Positions 27,501 through 39,500 of a stretch of 64,000 nt of DNA are shown here, in pieces. This stretch comes from Caenorhabditis remanei. Its lineage: Eukaryota > Nematoda > Chromadorea > Rhabditida > Rhabditidae. The stretch spans positions 6,818,587-6,882,586 of the forward strand of contig NC_071333.1 of NCBI RefSeq assembly GCF_010183535.1. Reading direction: 5' to 3'. The notes under the pieces are model-generated. The model made no database searches. It saw only the letters and a program-made list of their open reading frames with translations, and was not told the DNA's origin. Position 1 is the first letter of the stretch. Every line of letters begins with the position of its first letter. A program made the translations under genes and the position numbers.

Positions 27501-30500
27501 TTGATTTCGTACTCATATATTAATTAGAAAATATTTCCGACGGGTCTAGTGCCAGTTAGTGTTTTACACCACCAACTTTTATGTAATTGTCCCCGTTTTC
27601 CTCTTTTCTCTCTCAAGTTTTTCATTTTTCTGCACACCTCTCTTTCTTCTCTTGTTCCACTCATTTTTTTCCGGGGGACTCTCTCTGATTTTGCCCGCAC
27701 ACAATGACTCGGGCAGGTCCCCTTTCCTTCGAAGTTTTGCCCCCATCTGTTGATGAGAGGAGCACGGCAACTCACGAAAAAGCACGGGGCACCCACATTG
27801 TGCTCGTTTTTTTCTCATTCCACAGATGCCCTCTTATCCAGATGAACTTCGAGTTGACACCACCTGTGCCATCATCATTTTTTATTTTGACAGAAATTTT
27901 ATAATCATTGTTTTGAGATTTTGAGTATTCCAAATCTGTAGATATATTAGATGATGCTAGCTAAAAAAACATAACTCATTAACTCAGAGTCATCTGAACA
28001 AAACTTTCTTGTTCCGGTGTCATGTTTCAAATGTATATTTGACACGGCAAAGATTCTGTTAGAATAATGTCAATTCAGCATTTCCGGTCGCTTGGTTTTA
28101 GTTAATTTTTTTGATAATTTATCTGGAAATGAAATTTTTGAAAAAAATAATCTGATGACCTGCCGATGGTTTTTACTAAATTGTTTAACTGGACCTAACT
28201 ATGTTTTAAAATTTCAAAAACACATGCTCTTTCATTGTGTCACATCAAATTCATTTTGATTTGTCTGAAAGTTAGCATACATCCTCAGAAACTATAAAAC
28301 GGATTGCCTTTTAAATCTCAAATTGCATTTTCCTAATAATCTGCCTCTTGCGATAAAATGATAATTTCGCTTTCCGACATCCATCTTTATATGAAACAAT
28401 AACCTGGCGGTGGGCGTTCATCTTGTCACTTCGAAGCGCGTCAATGATTTGAATATTCAATCTTTCTAGCGCTTTCCATCGAAGGAAGCAATCAAAATCC
28501 CGCCGCAACAGCATCTTCTCTCGTATTCGTCTTCATCATCATTCCAATCCAATTTCATTTTCTCCAGCCAACAATTTGAAACGAAACTTTCTTCTGTTCT
28601 TCTCCTATGAATCTAGAAATTAGAATCTACATATTTTCTACTATTTGAATGCAACATGTACAATCGCTCGTTTCGTATGCCTAAACGTCTAGATGCGGTG
28701 TCAATACCGATGTTTGGTTCAGAACGGTTACCAAGTACACGATCCGAACGATGCTTACCACGTATCACCACTGCATTTATTTCTGATTACTCCGATATGC
28801 AGTGTCTATCACCAAATCGTGAGAAGCACAACGCCAATCCCCGTCTCGTACGCGGAAGAATCGTATACAAATCAAAGCGGTAAGTTTTCAAGTAGTCCAG
28901 TAGACAACTAGACCCATAAATGTCAAGAGTTGTAACTGGGAGAATTTCTCTTTCTTCTCTCACCGGCTACTTCTCTAATACCCTGTAAAATGAACGAAAG
29001 GGTTAGAATCCTCCTTGAATTGGGCAGTATTATCCTCAAAACACCACCCACTGTGCTAAACCCCTGGGGCGGACAGGGGCCGGGAGCGGATTTAGAAGTC
29101 GCAAAGCATCCTCATTTTCTCTACCATTTTCTTCGAATTTCTCCCGAAATTCTTTTCCTCCCAATTGCTACAGTTTCATAAGAAACAAGAAGAAGAAGAA
29201 GAAGAAGTACACTTTTCGCTTTTCCCCATTTTGTGTACATATTCAATTCCGCTTCAACAGTTCTCTTATTCCAAAGTCATACATATAGGTAGCTGATCAC
29301 CATGACTATTGACTTGTCGACTTACTATTCACATTCCTGATTTAATATTGAAAAAAAAACACAGATAAGAACTGGTGATAGTAATTGACTGTTTCAAAAC
29401 ACGCCCTATGAAACATATGTTCTCAATACGCTCCAGTTCTTATACTGTGAATATTCCGAAAGAATCGTAAGTTCAATGGGTTAGGTTGGGATAAAAATAA
29501 TCAGAAGTTGGTTCATTGTTCTCAAGGTTTCCATGTCCATTTCCAGACACAAAACACAAAAACACCAAAAACCTAATGTTGTCAAACAAAACTCATGCAA
29601 CAGCCACTTGACACAGATAAAATGTCTGAAGTGGTTTCGGAACCTCTCCCCCGAATTCTCTAATTGACCTTCAACTCAATCCATAACTTCTTATTTCAGC
29701 TCTCTTCATAGAGTGGATGCCAATACGCCAAGCAGAGATAGCAGTTTGTATGCACAACCTCCGGCTCGACGACATTTAAGCCAACCGGCTCGAGAAGGAA
29801 GTCTTAGGTCTTGCCGTTCACACGAATCATTGCTCAGTTCGGCACATTCGACGCATATGATTGAATTGAGTGAGTCAATATTTTGATTATCGATGGTTTC
29901 AGAAGTAGGGGGAAGGTCCGGATACCTTCGGGTAGTAAACTATTTAATACCATTCTTATCTTGAAATTTCTAGAATCTCATTTTAAAATTTGGGAATCTG
30001 AATATCGATCACATCTTATTTCATTCCTATCATCTGAAACCAGCAGAACCCTAGAAATAAAAAAAACTATTATTTTGAATAATCATCACCAAGTGAACAA
30101 AAAACAAACGCCGTCTTTCTGTTTTCACTGTTCCTACAATACTTACCTTTATACCGACACTAAATACAAACAATCAGTTATATACCTACATTTTCTGTTT
30201 TTTTACCAAGAGAATCACAACGGCAAGACAAGAAAAAAAAAGTATTTGTTGTCCTCAACTTTTTTGCCAAACCTTCATCCATCCACCCCCACAGAAATCG
30301 AGAACACTTGTTGCTCTGCCTAGCTGTTGGCTCAATTTCTCTCATTTCCTCTACCTTTCTAGTGACGTATAAACCTATGCAACATTTGGTAATACGATAC
30401 CTTCAGTTGGGTGCTCATTTGACGTATTAGTGCACCGCTTGATTATTAATAATATTGGATATAAGCACGGTCAAGAGGTTATATATCTCTTCTGGCTTTT

Positions 30501-33500
30501 TTTTCGATTTTGTAATTAGAAGAAAGAATATCCTTGTTATTACTCTTCCAAACACCAATCCGCTGATTTCAGACGGCCACCATCGCGTGCATCCAGTTCA
30601 CCCATCCATCTTCCAAATTCCACACTGCTTCCGATTCTCTTCCACCTTCTACGCTTGCAGAACTCCACTGGAAAGAGCAAAGTGGATGGAAAAGTAAGTG
30701 AATGTTCTTCTCACACTCAGATTCCCAGAAAGTCATCAAGCAAAAAAGGAGATTTCTATTATTCCTCCGTTTCACCAATTCCCCCAACTGACTAATAGCC
30801 TCTTCGTTCTCCTTTTCATTCTTCCACTATTTTTTTTCATAGGCCACGGTGTGTGCCGTTCTCAAGAGACCATTAATGAGATCCGCATGAGATTATATAG
30901 CCTTCTTCTTCTTTTTCTCGATTCATTCTTTTGTTGGAAAGTGCGCGCATGTATAATTAGCATTGTTTTCGTGACAAGTGACAAACGTCATGCGACTCGC
31001 GTGATCATATCTGATTGAGTTGTATGAATTTACATCTGTTCCATGAAAATTATTGCTCCCTAATGGCAAATTAATGAAGCCTCAAGACGTGCATTCAGTG
31101 TTCTCCGAATTCAGTATGATAATTGTGAAATGCGGCAACTCACCTGGCGGTTGAATTATTTTGACCTTAATTCCGGACACCTGTCTGCTATACGAGTCAA
31201 AAAGAAAAATATCAATCTTTTGGAGGCGCCATGGTGTCGCGCCATAGGTTTAGTCAAAAACTACGTCTCTTTCTTTTCTAGGATTTCGAAATTTTCATTC
31301 CAAAATGTATGGAGTTCTCAAATTAATTCTCCTCATATCGCGCGCTACTGTTCGTAAACAACACCCTCATCTCTTCTTCCGGACCATGTCAAAAATGAGG
31401 AGGCCCTCTCACCCTACTCCTCTCTGCGTCTCTCCTCTCTGTGTACAGTCTCACCTGCCACCTGTGGGCGACCGGTGCGCACGGACCTTCACCTGTCTTG
31501 TTGTGTCTGCGCATCTTCCCTCCCTACAGGTTATCTCTCTACACCACCAATCGACTCATCGATTTGTTTTGTTATGTTGGCAAACCGTTTTGCCGCCAAT
31601 TTTTTTGAATATTGTTTTGATGATATCCTAACCGGTAGACCACCCTCATTAGCTCATTTCTCACACCATGGCTATCCTCAATAACTTTCTCTCGACCGTC
31701 TCCTCGTACCGCCAACGCACCCGTCAATTTTTCTCAAGGAGAAACACCACGGAGGAAGAGGAAAAGTGAGTTATTGGAAGGGTTATCATAAAAACAATAA
31801 TATAAAAAAAACACAAGCTCCCAATTGTATCCATTTCATTTCCTAACCTAAAATAAAAACCGACCAGATCCCAAAGACGAATTAGCAAGATGCGCAACAC
31901 CTTTTCTAGATAAGAATCTTGTAAAACACGAGGAATCGTTTTTTTCTCGGTTTAGTCCACCTAAATGTATCGCTCTTTCTTTTTTCTTTCTGACTTCCCT
32001 CACAAAATTCAAATTTCAACTCTAATTTTCGTATGCGCAGGTGCAATAGACCTCCCTCGGGGAGCGGAAGAAGGGGTCAAATGTACAACAAACACTTGAT
32101 GTGTTCGTCCCATTCACACCTCATCGCTTTTGCCTTTTTCTTTTTTCTCAATTCAGTTTTCACATGGTTTGACTTGAAAAGTGTTTGACATAGGAACCCT
32201 ACTATTTCCGATTTTTCCTTCTAGCGATTTTCCTCATGAATAGTAAAATTGAAAACAGCAAAAAGCTTTTCCTACATAGTTGACCTTCCCCCAAAACAGT
32301 GAAATCAGTTTAGTTCATCTTTACTCATGGCCGCGCCCACGTAACACATCATAATTCCTATATCCACCACCCCCTCACCGATTAGCCAGTAGGTGTCCGT
32401 CGTGTACTGTTCACCGTGCGAATGGAATCTGCAATTATGAATCCAACGCGAGGAAAAGAAGGCCATTACATTGTTCGGACGTCATTGAATTCCATACAAT
32501 TATCAAAAACGCTCCTCTTCCATCTGTCAGATCCACAAGTGTTCTCTTTATCGCCACCCTCTTTCTAAGTTTCCGGCCAGTCTGCTTAAATTTAGATCCA
32601 TCTCAATTTCCCTATGCTAACTCGAATCCCAATTCCAGCTTGATGAGTTTATGGTTTTCGGGGGTTGTTTCCCGTGTGCACTGACGTGACCACACACAGA
32701 AACGCGCCGCGCGAAATTTAATCTGATTGCGCTACTCCTACTACCCGCTCTACTCGCTTCACCCTTTCCCCCCTTCTTCCTTGGCCCTTTTTCTCAATGC
32801 CTTAGTTTTCGTTTCCTTCCTCAAACCCCGCTATTCTTCCTCTTTTATTGAGGGATGATGATGATGATGATGCGCCCCACAGAAAAACGATCCTTGACAA
32901 TTCTCGCTCATCTTTGTCTTGTTTGTTTTTCAATTTCTGCGCATCGCAAAATTTGCATTTTGGATTGGCTTGCATCTTTCAAGATGAACAAGTTTGAATT
33001 GCCAAGAAAACGGTATTGATTTTGGTAGCGTCTGGATTAAGAAAGCATTATCATAAGATGCCACCTTTTTTTGTCATGCGATAGTTTTCCATTAGTCTGA
33101 TTAAGTTTCCGATGAACCTCATGTTGTTACCTTGAAGCCACCTGATGTATACCTGTTCTGACCGGAAAAAAAACATAAACTAATTTTGTAACTAAAAATA
33201 GTTGGATGTTTATGTTTAGATGGTTATTCTCTTATTTCTCGCAAACTCTCCACCCACTTTGCAATCACCGCGGATTGTCTACAATTGTTTGCTCACCATC
33301 GACCATGACCAACAAGAATATTTCTAATTTTGCACCAATTATTCTAAATTAGAAGAGACATCTATGTAAGGATCTTTTCCGCAAGTTCCACTTAATCTTT
33401 GGTTACGCCACCCCTTTTTTCTTATTCTCTCAAAATTTGAAATTCAGAACATTGAAGAAAATCTAGTATTTCTCATTTGTCGGAATAGAATAGATATGTG

Positions 33501-36500
33501 GGTAATAACAACAAGAACAACTTGTTCTTCTTCTTTTCTTTGGTTTTTTTTGCATCTGCGAAATGTATACCATGTCAAATGCAAATGTTTGTGATGGATG
33601 AGCGGTAACATTGGAGACAAGCGGGGGTGCACCACCCCAACGGCAGTCAGATGAAGCTAGTTCCCATCATCTCAAATTTCGTTCCCTGAGACAAACTTAC
33701 CTAACAGACCAATGCTCTTCCGGTGAGCAAACGTAACTGAATCCAGCAAGTGCAGAGAGGAAAACAAAACTTAATTAGCAGGAAACTATGTTTTCAAGTT
33801 TTGCCTCCGTATCCTTAGCCTAGTTCCATGTTTGACCTTGTTACTTCTCAAGAGTAGAGGAATAATAGGTAAATTACCGTCTTGCGAGAATACGGAATTG
33901 GAATTTCCAATTTCCCTTTTGATTCTCCTTTGGAATTACTATGATTATCGTTTCCAAGCCAAAACCGTACCATTAGACCACTTCCAGTAGGTTCTTTCGA
34001 GGTGTTTGGAACGAAGGAACAATCAAAAGTAAGTGACGAAAAAAGATATCGCTTCGTCGCCCCCCTGTATAAGGAATCGCTGTGATATTTGTTTATTTTG
34101 AGCGGCGATGAAGGTGAGAAATGTAAGAGGTGTAGAGAAAATATAAAGACGGGGCCAAAGAGACTGTGTTTCAACGACAATAAAAAGCAAAACTCTTTTC
34201 TTCTCCCACTTTTCTTCGTTTTCGACCACCATATTCGTTCGCTATATCACATTTTCTTTTGTTAGCTTTTTTTGGTGCTGCATATTCTTCTCTTCTATGC
34301 CAACTCGAGAAGTATTCGTATGCCCCGCAACCTTCTTGTGATATGTGTCACTTGCATTTCTTCTTTTTTGGCGATCATAACCCAACTGTTGTCGGTATTC
34401 ATTAGTATCTGAATATGTGACAGATGGTCTCGCATCATTTTGGCCGTACCAACAGATGTACAGTACAGGTCACTAAAAAAGGAGATGAAATAGTTCTGAA
34501 CTTTTTTATCGTTACCAGATGCCTCAAATCTCAATTCCAATGAGATAAATGAACATCTCATTTTCACGTAGGGTCTACCCCATTTTTATTTCCTTTGTTT
34601 CTCCGGACACCTCATTTGTCAGGATCTGCCATTTGTACTTCCTCCTCACCTCCAGTTACAAGGAGAAGGCGATTTGAACGAAATCCGGAATTTGAATTGC
34701 CTGATCCATGCCACAAGTAACACTGTGGGAAAATCGGAAGTCCATTTCTCAGGCTACTGTGGTGTTAGTGGTGAAGAAGAAGGAGAAAACTATTACGGTG
34801 TGAGAAACGACCGAACAAAATAGTGTATTGCTCCCCCGCGAGCACAATCAACCTGTGCACACACACCACACTCACAATTGCATCTCCTCACAAATACACA
34901 GGAGGAAATTCTTGCCTCCACCACCTGTTCTGTCTACCTGGCTGAAAAGTACAAAGTTGCTATTATTTGTTTTAGACAGTTTTTGTTTGAAACTTTTTGC
35001 AACAAAATGACCTCCAACCCCTCCACCCCCGACATTCGTGATTCCCCATTTTGATAGTTAGTCCTTCTTCTCTTTTTTGGTTTTACTCTGCATTCTGCAC
35101 TCATCAATTCCCTTCTTCTTCTTCCAACCACTTGGTTTACTCTAGTAATTTCCCATCCTCATCCGTTCTCGGCCTTCTTCCCTCACTCGTTTCCTCCCTC
35201 AATTCTTTCATTCCCAAATACAGATGGAAAAAATAGGCATCTGTCATTGTCAACTCCTCAATGCATTGCACTCTTTCCAACTGGTCTTAATTCTAGAACA
35301 TCTTTAGTAGTAGTATTTTCTGTGGTCATTGATCCACCAGATGACGTTCGTTTTGTATTTTTAGACAATTTTGTTCCCAAGTTTAGCTAAAGTAACAATC
35401 TTTAAAAGTAACATCACACCTACTTTTAGAGGTCAGGCGTCACCGGATTCACTCGAAAGATTTTATCGAAAAACACGTTATAAATTCTGGAATTCGAAAG
35501 AAGAGAATAGGTTATTTTTGTTGACGCGACCACTGGCGACTGGTGGTAGTTCAAGACTCGTCCCTCTCACACAGTAGTCGTTTTGAATCTCGTCCCATTC
35601 ACTTCTTATTGTTCATTACAATACTACCAATGTGCGTGTGCACAAGCACGTCCCTTTCATCTAAGCGCGGTAGCTCATTTTTCTTTTCTCTCGAGCTCCC
35701 TTTCTCCCTTGTCTTCCAAAAAGGCACACCTGCTTTTTATACCCTCTTTATATGGTCTCTTACCATAAACAGAGTCCACCCTGTCGGAAAGAGAATGGCT
35801 TTTCTGTTCCCGCTCGCACTACGTACGCTCTCTTGCAAATAAAATTACCTAATTACGGACCCGACCCTTCGGCAGAATATGTGATGTTGTTGGTGGTGTT
35901 GTGTATCTGGTGCACACCCGTCCTCTTGACTCTACTCTTCAGTAGGCCACTTATCGCCATAGTCACACTCACAAAATCCTTAGAATTTCATTTTGTTTTT
36001 TCTTTCTCGCAACTATCTTTCCAACTAGAGAAATTTGCTTCTCAATTTCTATTATGTTATCTTTATCTATTTCTGTAGAAAGTTGATAGGGAAAGGCGTT
36101 TGATTGATATTCTATACATACTTGTCACGTTTTTGGGTTGATTACTTTATCAATCTGAACACACGTTCTGCATGATAAAGATAAATTCCAATTCCAAACC
36201 TAATTCTCTTTTTTCAGCCTGCGACTAACCATGAATCCACGCAGGGACTACCAGAGACGCACTGAAAACAGCTTACTCATCTGGATTCTGGAAGCCAAAG
36301 GCTTGCCAGCCAAGAGAAAGTGAGTTTGATTGTAATGAAATGATTCAGAATAATTCATTCACTGTTTCCAGGTATTATTGTGAGATGACACTCGACAAGA
36401 CACTGTATGGAAAGAGTTCAACAAAGGCCAGAACTGACAACGTGTTCTGGGGAGAGAACTTCGAGTTTGTGTAAGTTTAGAGAGTTTTAGAAACTAGAAA

Positions 36501-39500
36501 CCTTGTGAAAAAAAACTAAAAAACTCTGAAAATTTCAGCATGCTGCCACAAATTTCGGAAATTTGCGTGAGCCTCTTCCGTGACAGTGACAAGAAGAAGA
36601 AGGAACCATTGGTCGGATACGTCAAAATCGGAATCGACCAACTCGCCGGCAGAAGTCCAGTGGAGAAATGGTAAGTAATCAGACAAAGGATTGAAACAAA
36701 TCACTTCCGATACTCATCTCTCAACGTCGTCCCTCGGAATTTTTTCCAAGTCAGAATGAAATGAAGGAAAAGAAAACGATAGTACTTGTTTTAATTGCCT
36801 ACCTTTTGGCGTTAAACAATTAACTGGTTGATTGTATTGCAAGACGGACTATTAACACTTTTAGCCACCCCTAGTGAAATTTCTCGCTACGAAACGCGAT
36901 TTGGTTTATTCCGTTTGTTAGTTGGTTAGTCATCTCACATCATCAACATCATATAGTTTTATACATACACACATACAAAGATATGTTGTTGTATAACTTG
37001 ACATTAACCTCCTTGTATGCGGGTGGGTTCAAAAGTCGCCCCATTCTCTTTCTGTTAACCCTCCCCGCAGTGTTCGATAATTCATGAATGCCGCATAAGC
37101 GTGAATCGTTTTCATAACCTATATCTCCCCATCAGGATTTTTATTTGGGACGCATGAACACTGAGTAGAGAAGTGGGAGTCGAGACTTTTGCGGCGGATT
37201 GGAATCCCATTACTTTTGCATAAATGGGTAGAAGTGTTGAATAAACATGGATTTCATCTCACTTTTTGACTTATTCGCGCCCCCCACCAACAAATTTGCC
37301 TTTCCATGCTTTTACGCTTTCACACATCTCCTTAAACATCCGTGTCCATCCGAAAAGCAAAGTGTTTTGTATAGAAGAGGAGAAAAGTAGTTTTAATCCA
37401 TCTTTTCTAACAAAACAATTGTATTTTTTCCTAGTCTCTCACCTCTCTTGAAACTGAACTTTGGACGTACGGAAAGAAACACAATTTTGCCCAATTTTGG
37501 TTACGATCCAACCCTCCAAAAACGCAGCCAATTTTCCTTTGTCGTTTCTTGTATCAATTTGAGAATCAAGAAACGTGAGACGTGTGAAACGACAGTATCC
37601 GGCCACCCACCCGTCCTTACATACACATTTTGACAGCCAGACCTTTCCCGTTCGTTTCGCTCCAAAATCTTAATCAAATATTAGTTTGGACTCATGAAAA
37701 GTGTTCCCGATGATATGCATTACGTAGTCTATTATTCTTCTTTTATGTTTTCTTGCTTCAAATATAGTCATTTTCTGGTTTATAAGAAAGTTTCTCCCCT
37801 CTATCAATCACTGATGCCACTCCTTGAAATCTAAAGGCCACTTGTAGAACTGAACAGATGTTATCTACGTACATACATTTCAAATTCCAATTAGATAAGT
37901 CCTATCCATCCATCTCGTGCCGTTTCACCTGATGACTCAATCTCAGAACAACTTTTTCGCGCTCTTCCACTCGTTTCTTATCTTTTCCTTCTTGCAATCA
38001 ACCATTTCTATGCATTCAGACACTCATGAAAGGTGAATACCACCCATGGGATCCCGCGTATCATAATTCTGCTATGATACCGTATTCACTGGCTTCCGTT
38101 TATACTTCCTATGAAAATTTACCAGAAGAATTTTCAAATGAAACCGGAAAAATTCGAAATATGTTGAAAACATTTCTCTGGTCTTTCAAATTGAAGAAAA
38201 ACTATGTCAGGGTATCGACGTTGTTTGGAGAGTATTGTAGGTCAGTATTAAATAGGATTATCAAAATCCGATTTATTTAATATTCTGAAGTCAAGGACAA
38301 CAACCCGAGAAATATGACAGCGTACTAATCTTCTTTCTCATTTTCAGGTACACCGTCAACAACACACATCATGACTCTGGAACAAGCCGTATTGCTTCAG
38401 CACTCGGTGGAAAGAGTAGCCATCAGGATATTCCATCACTCAGAATCAAGGCTCGCTGGCAATCGGTCGATATCCTTCCACTCCGTTCCTATGACCATCT
38501 CTACGAAATTCTGAGTTACAACTACATGCCATTGTGTGAGCAATTGGAACCAGTGCTCAACGTCAGAGATAAGGTATGCAATAAATTTACATCCAATGAG
38601 AACGGAAATAGCTAACGCATTATCACAGTTTCAGGAAGACTTAGCGACTTCCCTGGTACGAGTTATGTACAAACGAAATCTGGCGAAGGAGTTCTTGTGT
38701 GATCTAATCATGAAAGAAGTCGAAAAGCTTGACAATGATCATTTGATGTTCCGTGGAAATACTCTTGCCACAAAGGCGATGGAATCGTTCATGAAGTTGG
38801 TCGCCGAGGATTATCTCGACTCCACACTCTCTGGTTTTATTAAGTCGGTTTTGCAATGTGAGGATTCTTGCGAAGTCGATCCAACAAAGTTGGGAAACGT
38901 CTCCAATTCGGCACTCGAAAAGAACAGAGCTCTGCTCAGCAAATACGTTAATGCTGCATGGACGAGTATAATGGATACGTATGTTTCAACAACTTTCCGT
39001 TTTTGCAAAGGAGTCATCTTTTTTCAGTATTGAGCAGATGCCGAAAAACCTTCGTGACGTCTTCGCGGCTCTTCGCCTTCGCCTGGCTGCTCAAAACCGT
39101 GTGGCTCTGGCTGACACTCTTATTTCGTCTTCGATCTTCCTTCGATTCTTGTGTCCAGCGATTCTTAGTCCAAGTCTTTTCAATTTGGTTTCCGAGTACC
39201 CGTCACCAACAAATGCTCGCAACTTGACTCTCATCGCTAAGACACTCCAGAATCTTGCAAACTTCAGCAAGTTTGGAGGGAAGGAACCACACATGGAGTT
39301 CATGAATGAGTTTGTCGACGCTCAGTGGCACCAAATGAAAGGATTCCTGTTGGAGATCTCAACTGAGTGAGTTAACGACTTTTGATTCAAAAATAGAAAT
39401 TTCGAATGGTGTATCGTATCATATTACTGAATGCGACACTTTTAGTACGCAAATAGAAAATGATCATGTCTTTTGAAATCGAATAAAAATAAACAACTGA

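Larger units (their letters stand above)
31766..36217 (+). other. gap-2: gap-2 intron with two possible extra exons
   Basis: It contains the candidate exons at 34623-34716 and 35430-35510 (listed separately) and a (GAT)n tract at about 32854-32872. A 48-codon ATG frame at 32422 has no good donor. Otherwise nothing was recognised. Confidence 0.45.
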
